Shown here in pieces: positions 1 to 7,644 of a stretch of DNA of 42,266 nt. Origin of the DNA: a virus; the IMG/VR virus record IMGVR_UViG_3300031566_000118, positions 1 to 42,266 of that record; one strand, 5' to 3'. The notes below the pieces were generated by a model. It was not told where the DNA came from, did no database searches, and saw nothing but the letters and a program-made list of their open reading frames with translations. Each line of letters starts with the position of its first letter. The first letter of the stretch is position 1. Position numbers and translations under genes: made by a program.

Positions 1-2
1 GT

Positions 3-47
3 GCGACGAATGCTGACTATCCATACGTTAACCCGTTGACCTCATAA
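3..47 (+). CDS. C-terminal end of an upstream gene, possibly major capsid protein (partial)
   Basis: The third frame is open from the window edge and ends in TAA at 45-47, reading ATNADYPYVNPLTS. A short aromatic/proline tail of this kind followed by a hairpin and small virion genes is what the end of a major capsid gene would look like, and the next recognisable genes are head completion genes. Only 14 residues are visible, so the identity is an inference from position. Confidence 0.4.
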   Translation, partial: ATNADYPYVNPLTS

Positions 48-57
48 ACCCCTTCTC

Positions 58-85
58 GGCGGGCTGTTCTCTATAATGGCCCGCC
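58..85 (+). terminator. hairpin after the putative capsid gene
   Basis: GGCGGGC (58-64) pairs with GCCCGCC (79-85) around a 14-nt loop. No T-run follows, so it may be a weak terminator or an mRNA-stabilising hairpin after a highly expressed capsid message. Confidence 0.4.
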
Positions 86-104
86 CTAAAACGAGGATCA
101 AGAT

Positions 105-296
105 ATGGCAATACTACCAATTGGGGCGACCAACTTTAAATTTATTGGGTTATCGTCTGATGATAAGTCACCCTCCGATTATGTAGAGGGTGCGGAGCTT
201 CATTTGGTCGATACCGGTGAAGAACTGATCTTGCATGATGGCATGTGGGAGCTAGATCGTAGGTTAACAAGAGCGCTGCAAGTGGCGTTCGTATAA
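105..296 (+). CDS. small hypothetical virion-region protein
   Basis: 63 residues, mostly beta-prone and soluble, without signal or membrane segment. It starts MAILPIGATNFKFIG and contains the stretch ELHLVDTGEELILHDGMWELDRR, a pattern (small protein with an N-terminal hydrophobic strand and a W-x-x-D-R-R block) common directly downstream of phage capsid genes. A GAGGA site lies 7-11 bases before the ATG. Function unknown; an accessory head protein is a guess from position. Confidence 0.7.
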   Translation: MAILPIGATNFKFIGLSSDDKSPSDYVEGAELHLVDTGEELILHDGMWELDRRLTRALQVAFV

Positions 297-319
297 CGAT
301 ATACAAGGAGGATTTAATC

Positions 320-913
320 ATGTACGGAAAAACAGAAGCAGGAGTTGGCAAACCTGTGCTGGTAGATTCCAGCGGAGAGATAATTACTATAGGCGGTGAT
401 GGAGCTTTTGCATATACCGTAAGGCAGGGGGATTGTTACTATGCGGCCAATCAGACTGGATGTGTTTGGACTGTAGAATTGGCAACAACCTATACTGGGC
501 TGTGTGTTAGTAACCCGGTAGGTTCAGGTAAAATTTTCAGTATCCTCATGGCTGGCTATTCGGAAATTGTGGCACCAACAGGAATCAATGATGCATGGCT
601 GGCAGGCGGATATCATGCCAGTACGGACGTTGCTGCCGGTGTTGCAGAGACGCCTCACAATCTGCTATTGGGTGGTGCAGCGGGTGCTGGAAAGGCATGG
701 ACAGGCGCGACATTGCCGGTTGCCCCAACGTATATCTTGCCTATTCAGACAGGTCATACGGCAGCGGCTTTGTCTGGTGGAAGTCCTTGTTTGCAAACTA
801 TCAACGGCATAATCCAAGTTCCCGCTGGTGGATTTGTTATTGTGGCCTGCTTTACCATTGGTGTTGCGGTAGGTGCAAAGGCCGCAATCCTCTGGAGAGA
901 AGTTGATGCCTAA
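320..913 (+). CDS. hypothetical phage structural protein, Gly/Ala-rich
   Basis: 197 residues rich in Gly, Ala, Thr and Val, with no signal peptide and no charged linker, as in beta-rich virion proteins. AAGGAGG lies just before the ATG (304-310). It is followed by a hairpin that may end its transcript. Its size and position after the capsid gene would suit a head decoration protein, but no diagnostic motif was recognised. Confidence 0.7.
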   Translation: MYGKTEAGVGKPVLVDSSGEIITIGGDGAFAYTVRQGDCYYAANQTGCVWTVELATTYTGLCVSNPVGSGKIFSILMAGYSEIVAPTGINDAWLAGGYHASTDVAAGVAETPHNLLLGGAAGAGKAWTGATLPVAPTYILPIQTGHTAAALSGGSPCLQTINGIIQVPAGGFVIVACFTIGVAVGAKAAILWREVDA

Positions 914-921
914 TGGCTTCG

Positions 922-945
922 ACAGGGCGGCTTATGTCGCCCTGT
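922..945 (+). terminator. perfect 8-bp hairpin after the 320-913 gene
   Basis: ACAGGGCG (922-929) pairs exactly with CGCCCTGT (938-945) around an 8-nt loop. It lies just downstream of a stop codon, but no poly-T follows, so it may be a processing or attenuating structure rather than a full intrinsic terminator. Confidence 0.45.
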
Positions 946-1029
946 AAGGCTTAGAAGTTAGTATGAGCGGCACAATAAGGCAAAGGTAAACCATGCCAAA
1001 ATATGAACTTGCCATAAGAAGGAGATAAA

Positions 1030-1215
1030 ATGAGAACAGAATATCGGATCATTGCAACGATGACTTTTGACAATACTGCTGATCGTGAAACTTGGTATGC
1101 AGCCATTAAAACAGCAGTAGTGAATGCAAAACCATCTAAACCAGTATTTCTACAGGCACATATGACAAAAGATGAATACATAGTATCTGAAGTGCCAATA
1201 ACTGAGGCAATCTAA
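1030..1215 (+). CDS. small hypothetical protein
   Basis: 61 residues, soluble, with a ferredoxin-like alternation of strands and one helix (YRIIATMTF, then DRETWYAAIKTAVVNAK). The ribosome binding site AAGGAGA at 1018-1024 is strong and fixes the start. It is followed without a gap by the next gene. Function unknown. Confidence 0.7.
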   Translation: MRTEYRIIATMTFDNTADRETWYAAIKTAVVNAKPSKPVFLQAHMTKDEYIVSEVPITEAI

Positions 1216-1767
1216 TTGGCAACTTATTTTGGTCAACAAACATATGTAGGGGATAACGATACCATTTATAACCAATATAAAGCCTACAAGAATGTAACAC
1301 ATGCTTGCCCAGGAAGTGGCGCACAGAGTATTGAAGCTCTGGAGTTCTATGCGAAGGCTTATTCGGGAACTGTATATTATCGGCTTGGTATCTATACAGC
1401 GGATGGGGTTTTAGTTGCGGAGGGAACTTCGCAGGTATCAATGGATACTACTTACGCCTGGAGAGGTTATATAAGTTCAGGAATTACATGGAGAAATGAA
1501 TATACTTCATTAACTGGTGGAGTTTCTTATAAACTGGCTTACTTTGTAGGTTTCCGTTCTGTAATCGGGTATCAAGCTGGAACAAGCGGAGATATGGGAT
1601 ATAATCCTGGTGACTTTTCTGACGGAATGCCAGACCCAATTCCTACTATAACAAATTCATCCTATAAGGACATGATTAGATGCGGAGTCGATCCGATAAT
1701 CGCAGGTTCTATCCTTCCCTTAATAGGCCATAGTTTAGGCGGACAATGCAATCGTATGACAGGATAA
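1216..1767 (+). CDS. hypothetical beta-rich phage protein, TTG start
   Basis: 183 residues. The reading frame opens with TTG directly after the TAA of the previous gene, so translation is probably coupled. The sequence is rich in aromatic residues and alternating strands (YYRLGIYTADGVLVAEGTSQ, SYKLAYFVGFRS), suggesting a jelly-roll or carbohydrate-binding-like fold used in virion appendages. No enzyme motif is visible. The fold assignment is an inference. Confidence 0.65.
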   Translation: MATYFGQQTYVGDNDTIYNQYKAYKNVTHACPGSGAQSIEALEFYAKAYSGTVYYRLGIYTADGVLVAEGTSQVSMDTTYAWRGYISSGITWRNEYTSLTGGVSYKLAYFVGFRSVIGYQAGTSGDMGYNPGDFSDGMPDPIPTITNSSYKDMIRCGVDPIIAGSILPLIGHSLGGQCNRMTG

Positions 1768-1779
1768 GGTGAATAAATA

Positions 1780-2232
1780 ATGAAGCAAGAAGTCAATATC
1801 GGACAGACTGATTATACGGTACTCATACTAATCCGCGACACGGCAGGCGCACCTAAAACAGGACTTACCAATGCTTCTGCTGGAATAGATGTTTGCTATA
1901 CTCGGGTGGAGACGGATAATGATGTTGTTCTAACGGCGGGCGCGCCGGTTGCTTTGGCAACTCCGGCACTTACAGATGTCCATCTGGATTGGGGATTTTT
2001 AGAAGTCGATGCAACTAATGCTCCTGGGGTATATCGTCTTGATATTGCCGATGGAGTGTTTGCTTCGGGAGCGTGGTCTGCGGTTGTCTCACTTATATGT
2101 ACCGGCTGTGATCCCACTCATCTGGAATTTATGCTTGTTCCCGTGAGTCCGTATGTAGGGGTTAATATTTCTACTGTTGAAGGGGTAGATGCCACAGACA
2201 CACTCGATAAAGCGGAGGCAGGAGTATCATGA
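1780..2232 (+). CDS. Ig-like virion accessory protein
   Basis: 150 residues with the layout of a small phage Ig-like protein: an N-terminal strand MKQEVNIGQTDYTVLILIRD, the phrase GAPKTGLT, a D-V-C-Y-T-R strand, then APGVYRLDIADGVFASGAW. Proteins of this kind, with 'GxPKTGLT ... APGxYRLD', are frequent in tailed-phage structural clusters, where they probably decorate head or tail. The C-terminal DATDTLDKAEAGVS looks like a linker. It overlaps the next gene by ATGA. Confidence 0.65.
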   Translation: MKQEVNIGQTDYTVLILIRDTAGAPKTGLTNASAGIDVCYTRVETDNDVVLTAGAPVALATPALTDVHLDWGFLEVDATNAPGVYRLDIADGVFASGAWSAVVSLICTGCDPTHLEFMLVPVSPYVGVNISTVEGVDATDTLDKAEAGVS

Positions 2233-2387
2233 AAAAGAAGATTGTGAGAGCTAGAGAACGAACCAAAGTAACAAATGAGAAAAAGCGGAAAAAGCCAGCG
2301 AAGAAAACAAAGACAATAACATCGCCAGCTATGATTTTAGATGATTATGTTGGCGGTGGTGACACTAACGAAGCAACAATAACATAA
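2229..2387 (+). CDS. Lys/Arg-rich 52-residue protein
   Basis: ATG at 2229 overlaps the previous stop (ATGA). The product begins MKKKIVRARERTKV; its first 30 residues are strongly basic, and it ends in an acidic/glycine tail (ILDDYVGGGDTNEAT). The basic half could bind nucleic acid or an acidic virion surface. No family was recognised. The tight coupling and clean stop before the next ribosome binding site support a real gene. Confidence 0.55.
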   Translation: MKKKIVRARERTKVTNEKKRKKPAKKTKTITSPAMILDDYVGGGDTNEATIT

Positions 2388-2406
2388 GTTAACGGAGGGT
2401 AACAAA

Positions 2407-3006
2407 ATGGCACAGGGAGAATATAGAGTTAATGAAATTATTAGGCTTACATACCAGGCGGCTAATCTATTATCTGCTGCCGCTCCCACATGTAAGGTAT
2501 TTGATGAAGCTGGGGCATCTGATTTAGTTGCTCAGTCGGCCTTACATTCGGCATTGACAGCCGGAGAGAAGGCCCAGGGTAGGTATCATGGACACTTCAC
2601 CCCTGATGCTGAAGGGAGATGGACTGTATACATTCTCGATAAGAATAGCGCAGGGGCGGTAACCAAAACCTATAATGTTGGCGGACACAATGTTGATTCA
2701 GTGGGAGATAAGGCCACGTCGGCTGATAGTCAGGCTACGATTGCAGCGGCCAAAGCGACCTCGGCAGATAGCCAGGCGACCATAGCAGCGGCAAAGGCTA
2801 CAAGTGCTGATAGTCAGGCCACAATAGCTGCGACCAAGGCCACATCTGCATTAGGTAAGGCAACTTCCGCAGATAGTCAAGCTACTCTAGCAGCTAATGC
2901 AGCCGCATCAGCCTTAGTGGCAGCTGCATTGGCGGCGGGTTATGCGGCCTCTGGTGCGACCGCAGCAGCAGTTGCGGCGATAGGTCAACCAGCAAGCGTG
3001 AGCTAA
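2407..3006 (+). CDS. virion accessory protein: Ig-like head plus Ala-rich 14-residue repeats
   Basis: 199 residues. The first ~95 form a small beta domain (EYRVNEIIRLTYQ ... GRWTVYILDKNSAG). From ~residue 102, 14-residue units KATSADSQATIAAA are repeated three times exactly or nearly so, then in degraded form, ending in an Ala-rich tail. The repeats should form a long helix or coiled coil, like a short fibre stalk. GGAGG at 2395-2399 precedes the ATG. A virion protrusion is inferred from architecture and location. Confidence 0.65.
   Translation: MAQGEYRVNEIIRLTYQAANLLSAAAPTCKVFDEAGASDLVAQSALHSALTAGEKAQGRYHGHFTPDAEGRWTVYILDKNSAGAVTKTYNVGGHNVDSVGDKATSADSQATIAAAKATSADSQATIAAAKATSADSQATIAATKATSALGKATSADSQATLAANAAASALVAAALAAGYAASGATAAAVAAIGQPASVS
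2710..2898 (+). repeat. tandem 42-bp repeat coding KATSADSQATIAAA
   Basis: Units start at 2710, 2752 and 2794, followed by a half unit and a degenerate copy. Synonymous differences between units show the protein sequence is kept rather than being a very recent DNA duplication. Confidence 0.85.
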
Positions 3007-3030
3007 AAAACATTTTAATAGGGGTTTTAA

Positions 3031-3267
3031 GTGGCAATAGCAGATTGCAAATCATGTTTCTGGCATGAACAGAACGACAAAGCAAGCGCATGTTTTAATC
3101 CTTTATGGGACCCCAGATCGCAATTTGATATGAACAAACATTGCGATTATAAACCCATAATTGACCCTGATGAAGAGGTAGCTGTACGAACTATCTGTGG
3201 AACTCTCATGAGGGGTAAACATGGGAATCTAGGAACTTGCCCTAGAATGAGCGGTTTATGCGCGTAG
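3031..3267 (+). CDS. small Cys-rich protein, GTG start
   Basis: 78 residues with seven cysteines, starting CKSC at residues 6-9 and ending LCA. The spacing (CxxC, then single C plus HC, C, C, C) suggests one or two metal sites or a disulfide-rich domain. GTG at 3031 follows a weak GGGG site. It overlaps the next gene by 10 nt. Function unknown. Confidence 0.6.
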   Translation: MAIADCKSCFWHEQNDKASACFNPLWDPRSQFDMNKHCDYKPIIDPDEEVAVRTICGTLMRGKHGNLGTCPRMSGLCA

Positions 3268-4787
3268 CCCACTTTGCACAGTTCACCCCTAACCGTTCAG
3301 GTATGTATGAGACGGTTAGGGATATGATCTTTGCTGAGCGAATGTACGGCATTGATGCCCAATTCATTGATTGCAAGGGTAACTCGGAGCAGGGGCAGGA
3401 TTGTTGCCGTGTGGGGTTGCATGATAAGGACTTAGTGAGCGTAAGCCCTGAGTGGTCCTATAATGCAGATATTCTCATGCGGCACTCACTAGCCCCGGAT
3501 CCGATTATTAGGATCGGCATACCTGTCATTATGTGCTTACACGGCCGGCCGGAATACTCCTATATTCTGGAGCATAATAAGAAGTCGCCAGTCCTTACGA
3601 TCATGTCAAATGCTGAAGCTAATCCACGGTATAGGGCCTTTATTAGCTTTTGGCAGGAGCACAAGCCGTTTTGGGATATTATAGCGGGGCAGAAAAAAAC
3701 ATATTATATCCCTGCCCCAGTGGACCTAATTAAGTATAACCCAAAGGGCTTGACCTTTAATTTTGGGGATCTTAGCGGTAGCCCCAATATAATTATCGCG
3801 GATATTTGGAGAGAGGATATTACCCCATTCAATACTATCTTTGCCGTTGCACGATTTAAGGAACTATATTGTCCTACTGCGAAAGCGCAGGTGTTTGGTT
3901 GTCCTCCGCCGGGTGCTCCATATATTGCAAACTTGATACAGAGCCTAAGAAACAAGGGCATTGTGGGTGTTGCGGACGCTTTAGTGCCATTCATGCCAGA
4001 CGTTTACAGGGCAGGTGACATTTTGGTAACACCGCATAGAATTGCCACGCGGGTAGTTCGCGAGGCATTAGCATCAGGCTTGCCAATAGTCGCAGGAACA
4101 GGATGTTCTTATACGAATTATACGGCCGATGCTAGGGATACTGACGGATTCGCACAGGCTATCAATAATTGCTGGTTGGCTTTGCAGCGAGAGGATTTAC
4201 GCGGTGAGGCCCGGAAATTAGCCGAGCAGGAGTTCAATTATGAGAAGGTGGGACAAGCATTATTGAACATCTTCAATGAAGTGCTGGAAGCTGACTCGCA
4301 GACAATACCACAGAATGAGCCGATTGAATGGAGTGGATGGACCCTTGACCCGACCGATTGGATAATGCTCAGGGACATAATACGTGAGAGAGGATTAAAA
4401 CGAGTAGTTGAAATTGGCGCAGGGGCATCAACCATATTATTTGAGCGATTAGGTATGGAGGTTATCAGTTTTGAGACTAGGCCAGAAACCCTTCAAGAAG
4501 TGTTGCGGAAAACGCATCATGCCGATATTCGGCACTGGAACGGCCGCTATCTAAAGATAGATGAGGACTTTGACCTAGCCCTTATAGACGGTCCCTTTGG
4601 TGGGGAGAATCGAGAACCATCATATAAGGCAATCGCCAATAGTAGCATACCACTTGTGGCCTGCCACGACTCTAAACGGAAAGAGGATCAAGTCTGGATA
4701 GATAAATACTTTAGCACCTGGAAACAGATTGCAAAAAACGATGATTCTGTCCAGGGTTTAATCATATTTGAAAGGCCGAAAATATGA
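3258..4787 (+). CDS. GT-B glycosyltransferase fused to a SAM-methyltransferase-like domain
   Basis: 509 residues. Residues ~1-345 resemble a GT4-type GT-B glycosyltransferase: the N-terminal sugar-acceptor half begins MRVAHFAQFTPNRSGMYETV, and the donor-binding half has the family signature REALASGLPIVAGTG (~270-284). Residues ~365-509 look like a class I methyltransferase, with the SAM loop VVEIGAGAS (~383) and an acidic LALIDGPFGG segment. The product would transfer a sugar and may methylate it. It lies among virion genes, unlike an LPS locus, so virion or host-surface glycan modification is the likely role. Substrate unknown. Confidence 0.8.
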   Translation: MRVAHFAQFTPNRSGMYETVRDMIFAERMYGIDAQFIDCKGNSEQGQDCCRVGLHDKDLVSVSPEWSYNADILMRHSLAPDPIIRIGIPVIMCLHGRPEYSYILEHNKKSPVLTIMSNAEANPRYRAFISFWQEHKPFWDIIAGQKKTYYIPAPVDLIKYNPKGLTFNFGDLSGSPNIIIADIWREDITPFNTIFAVARFKELYCPTAKAQVFGCPPPGAPYIANLIQSLRNKGIVGVADALVPFMPDVYRAGDILVTPHRIATRVVREALASGLPIVAGTGCSYTNYTADARDTDGFAQAINNCWLALQREDLRGEARKLAEQEFNYEKVGQALLNIFNEVLEADSQTIPQNEPIEWSGWTLDPTDWIMLRDIIRERGLKRVVEIGAGASTILFERLGMEVISFETRPETLQEVLRKTHHADIRHWNGRYLKIDEDFDLALIDGPFGGENREPSYKAIANSSIPLVACHDSKRKEDQVWIDKYFSTWKQIAKNDDSVQGLIIFERPKI

Positions 4788-5227
4788 GTACCTTGTTTTG
4801 TGAGACAGGGACGAATCGCTTGGTTTATAAGGCAGAGAATTTCGGTACAGGAATCACCGTCACGGCATATATTTGGAATCCTAGTTTGACTAAATCAGCG
4901 GAGCAGACGTTTACCGAAGTGGAAGAAGGTCTTTATTATCTGGACTATAACTTTACAGTGGTTGGTACTTATTTCGGAAAATTCTATGAGGACGGAACCG
5001 CCAAGACCACCGGTGTCTTTAGAATCCCTGAAGTCGATAACGATGGAACTGCCATTTCACTAGCGGGTGCGTTTAAATTGGCGTTATCGGTCTTAGCGGG
5101 TGAATCGTCTGGGGGCGGTACTACCACAATAGTTTTCAGGGATATTGCCGACACGAAAAACAGAATATCAGCTACCGTTGACGCCTCAGGGAATCGAACC
5201 GCAGTAGGGACAAGAGATGCTACCTAA
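4784..5227 (+). CDS. phage structural accessory protein with Ig-like N-domain
   Basis: 147 residues, overlapping the previous gene by ATGA. The N-terminal ~90 residues form a small beta domain (VTAYIWNPSL ... GLYYLDYNF ... GTYFGKFYEDG). The C-terminal segment (FRDIADTKNRISATVDASGNR) is a motif I recognise from small proteins of tailed-phage structural clusters; its function is not established. TAATG overlaps the next gene. Confidence 0.65.
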   Translation: MSTLFCETGTNRLVYKAENFGTGITVTAYIWNPSLTKSAEQTFTEVEEGLYYLDYNFTVVGTYFGKFYEDGTAKTTGVFRIPEVDNDGTAISLAGAFKLALSVLAGESSGGGTTTIVFRDIADTKNRISATVDASGNRTAVGTRDAT

Positions 5228-5487
5228 TGGCAACTAAAATGAACGTCGGCTACTGGCAGGAGGATTATTTCCCTGATGGGTATTGGCAAGCACTTTATTG
5301 GCCTAGTTATGCTGAACCCCTTGCAAATTTTACAGCGGCAGCACGACATTTTGCATTTACGGCTAACACTAGAACCTTTTCATGGATTGGCAAGGTTAAG
5401 GTTTTTGCATTCACCAGCAAAGTTAAAACTATTGCGTTTACTACGCTTAAAAGAATCTATAATTTCATTACAAAGGAAGTATTATAA
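5227..5487 (+). CDS. aromatic/repeat microprotein of the virion cluster
   Basis: 86 residues. It begins with a Tyr/Trp-rich block (GYWQEDYFPDGYWQALYWPSY) of a kind seen in many phage structural clusters. It continues with short repeats of the form FxFTxxxRxFxW / FAFTxxVKxIAFT, each a likely beta hairpin with alternating aromatic and basic residues. The start overlaps the previous stop by TAATG and the stop overlaps the next start. Probably virion-associated; function unknown. Confidence 0.6.
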   Translation: MATKMNVGYWQEDYFPDGYWQALYWPSYAEPLANFTAAARHFAFTANTRTFSWIGKVKVFAFTSKVKTIAFTTLKRIYNFITKEVL

Positions 5488-5834
5488 TGCCAAACTTCCA
5501 AGGTACTGATTCGATAACGGTCCAACCGAATACGGCTGCAATGCCATACACGTTTACCTTTACGGTATGCAGTTCTGTAATAGCTAATGATGGGCAGTTA
5601 CCATACGGCACTAATATATCAGCTATAACAGTTACGGCACATACGAGTGATGGAACGGCAGATACCGACCTGATAAATGGCACCCCCAGTGTGGCGGCAA
5701 ATGTAGTGACGGTTGCTCTGGATTATCCGACTACCAATGGCGCGGGAACATATCATCTGACGTTTGTTTATACCTTGGATAGTGGCGCAAAAGACGAAGC
5801 CGATTTTAATCGTGTTCATGTAAAGGATAAATAA
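5487..5834 (+). CDS. Ig-like virion accessory protein
   Basis: 115 residues, almost all beta (PYTFTFTVC, ITVTAHTSDGTADTDL, TYHLTFVYTLDSGAKDEADFNRVHVKDK). The last strand pattern, 'GTYHLTFVYTLDSG', is typical of small Ig-like phage proteins. TAATG coupling on both sides places it in the same translational unit as its neighbours. Likely a head or tail decoration domain. Confidence 0.65.
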   Translation: MPNFQGTDSITVQPNTAAMPYTFTFTVCSSVIANDGQLPYGTNISAITVTAHTSDGTADTDLINGTPSVAANVVTVALDYPTTNGAGTYHLTFVYTLDSGAKDEADFNRVHVKDK

Positions 5835-6433
5835 TGCAAGCAGTAATATATACGCCCCCGGTACTAGAGCCTATCACGCAAGATGAAGCGAAAGAACACT
5901 TGCGGATTGAACAAACTGACGATATTGAAAACGATTATATTGATGCCATTATCAAAGCTGCCAGAGAGCACGTGGAAGATATTTGCCGGAGAGCCTTGCT
6001 AACTCAGGTGTGGGATTATTACCTTGACAAGTTCCCCGGGAATGATTTCATCAAGCTACCTTTTGGCAACCTGCAAGCTACCGGGCTAACCATTACATAT
6101 TACTCGGTTGATACCGATGATTCAAAAAAGACCAATACCTTAACCTTGACAAGCGACTACCTGATTGAGACTAATGGCGAGGCGTGTGGTAAAATCGTTT
6201 TACCGTATGGTGAAACATGGCCGAGTTTTACGGCATGGCCGACCCAGCCTGTTAAAATCCATTTCACTTGCGGGTGGACGACCAGAGCTTTGGTGCCATA
6301 CAAGATCAAGGCAGCTATCAAGATGCTGGCAGAGGATCTTTACAATATGAGAAGTGCTCAACATGTAGGGGTAACGGTAACTGAAAATAAAACTGTAATG
6401 GCTTTGCTCTCGCCATACAGAATCTGGGTTTAA
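5834..6433 (+). CDS. head-tail connector protein (phiE125 gp8 / HK97 gp6 type)
   Basis: 199 residues. The N-terminal PITQDEAKEHLRIEQTDDIENDYIDAIIKAAREHVEDICRRAL is the hallmark of phage head-tail connectors of the gp6/gp8 type, in which these helices form the ring below the portal. The C-terminal half has the usual YKIKAAIKMLAEDLYNMR helix. Length is normal for the phiE125 gp8 group. It is followed after 3 nt by the head-tail adaptor, the expected gene order. Confidence 0.88.
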   Translation: MQAVIYTPPVLEPITQDEAKEHLRIEQTDDIENDYIDAIIKAAREHVEDICRRALLTQVWDYYLDKFPGNDFIKLPFGNLQATGLTITYYSVDTDDSKKTNTLTLTSDYLIETNGEACGKIVLPYGETWPSFTAWPTQPVKIHFTCGWTTRALVPYKIKAAIKMLAEDLYNMRSAQHVGVTVTENKTVMALLSPYRIWV

Positions 6434-6436
6434 GCA

Positions 6437-6754
6437 ATGCAATCAGGTGAACTTAAAAAACTTATAACTCTTCAATATGAAACTAAAACGGCAGACGGGA
6501 TGGGATCGTTTACGGTAGTCTGGACTGATTTGGCAACTGTTTGGGCGGCTATCTGGCCGATATCTGCCAATGAAATAGTACAATCTATGCAGACTAATAT
6601 GATCATAAGCCATAGGGTCAGGATTCGATATAGAAGTGGGGTTCTTTCAAGCTGGAGAATCAAGTTCGGTGATCGCTATTTTAATATTGTGAGCATAATT
6701 AACCCTTCAGAACGAGGGGAATGGCTCGATATTATGGCAAAGGAGTCAACCTAA
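6437..6754 (+). CDS. head-tail adaptor (SPP1 gp16-like stopper)
   Basis: 105 residues with the standard pattern of this family: GELKKLITLQ at the N-terminus, DGMGSFTVVWTDLATVWAAIWPISANE in the middle, then HRVRIRYRSGV and a closing strand FNIVSIINPSERGEWLDIMAKE. These proteins plug the connector and mark the head-tail joint. It sits between the connector and the tail terminator as expected. Confidence 0.9.
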   Translation: MQSGELKKLITLQYETKTADGMGSFTVVWTDLATVWAAIWPISANEIVQSMQTNMIISHRVRIRYRSGVLSSWRIKFGDRYFNIVSIINPSERGEWLDIMAKEST

Positions 6755-6767
6755 GGAGATAGTATAA

Positions 6768-6998
6768 ATGTTTCTAAGTGTTAGGCATAAGCCATTGCAA
6801 AAAGAGGCATTACGACATTTTGTCATTAATAAGGATAATGATGAGGAGATCCCTCGCGTGATTTGGGCGAATGATGAAACAGGACGCTACCGGCAATATC
6901 TAATAGATAATGCAGGGAAGCTAATAGTCGAAAATGGGGAAATCAAAAGCAAGATATTTACTGGAAATATTGAATTGCGGAAAAGGAAGTCAACTTAA
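6768..6998 (+). CDS. small hypothetical phage protein of the head-tail joint region
   Basis: 76 residues with a core of ..DEEIPRVIWANDETGRYRQYLID.., a pattern seen in other small phage proteins next to head-tail adaptors. AAGGAGA (6754-6760) precedes the ATG, and the next gene starts on the base after its stop. Function unknown. Confidence 0.65.
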   Translation: MFLSVRHKPLQKEALRHFVINKDNDEEIPRVIWANDETGRYRQYLIDNAGKLIVENGEIKSKIFTGNIELRKRKST

Positions 6999-7427
6999 AT
7001 GCTCAATCTTACGACAGCTATAATAACAAAAGCTGCTGGATCTACTTTTTTGACCAGTATTGGTAGCCAATTACGTAACGGTAGGGCTGAAGATGATGAT
7101 GCTTATCCCTATTGTGTCTTTTTGCTTCCTGTATTTGGCGACCCTCAATCACTATCAACATTTGAGAGGGACTATAACGACATATTAATGCAGTTTTCAA
7201 TTTTTTCGGCACTGCATGCGCCATCTGAAGCTTGGACGATTTATGGATACCTAAAGGAACTTTATGATGATTGTACGCTAGAGACGCTTACTGGAGAGAC
7301 ACTAATTTTAATGGAGCGCCGAAATATACCACAACCAATACCAGAAGATCATACGATAAAGGGTGGCGGTTTGCAAAGGGTTTGGCACCTTCCTGTTGAA
7401 TATGGCATTGTAACGAAGCTCGATTAA
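6999..7427 (+). CDS. tail terminator / tail completion protein
   Basis: 142 residues of the small alpha/beta fold used by tail terminators: an N-terminal helix, then DAYPYCVFLLPVFGDPQ, a central strand LMQFSIFSA, a helix AWTIYGYLKELYDDC, and a final long strand after LILMERRNIPQP. This layout (helix, 'YPYVVF' strand, 'QFSIFS' strand, helix, C-terminal strand) is that of gp17/DUF3168-type completion proteins. The position before the tail tube supports it. Confidence 0.78.
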   Translation: MLNLTTAIITKAAGSTFLTSIGSQLRNGRAEDDDAYPYCVFLLPVFGDPQSLSTFERDYNDILMQFSIFSALHAPSEAWTIYGYLKELYDDCTLETLTGETLILMERRNIPQPIPEDHTIKGGGLQRVWHLPVEYGIVTKLD

Positions 7428-7440
7428 TTTAAGGAAATTT

Positions 7441-7644
7441 ATGGAAAAAGCTCTTTCACAAATCACCCGCGCAGAATGGATTGCTATTAACTGGATTGAG
7501 ATTGATCCGGTAATGGGTGGTGACAGCGGTGACAGAGTATTTATGGGTAACAACAAAAGAACGCCGGATGAGGCAGCGGAAGCGGCCATGGATTGGGATT
7601 CAACGATAGAGGAAAGAGAAGAATTTCAAGGCGTAGAGTTATGA
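7441..7644 (+). CDS. small acidic hypothetical protein
   Basis: 67 residues, acidic (EEREEFQGVEL at the end), with no recognisable motif. AAGGAA lies 5 bases before the ATG and the stop overlaps the next start by ATGA, so it is translationally coupled to the methyltransferase. It may belong to the inserted glycan-modification block rather than the virion set. Confidence 0.6.
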   Translation: MEKALSQITRAEWIAINWIEIDPVMGGDSGDRVFMGNNKRTPDEAAEAAMDWDSTIEEREEFQGVEL

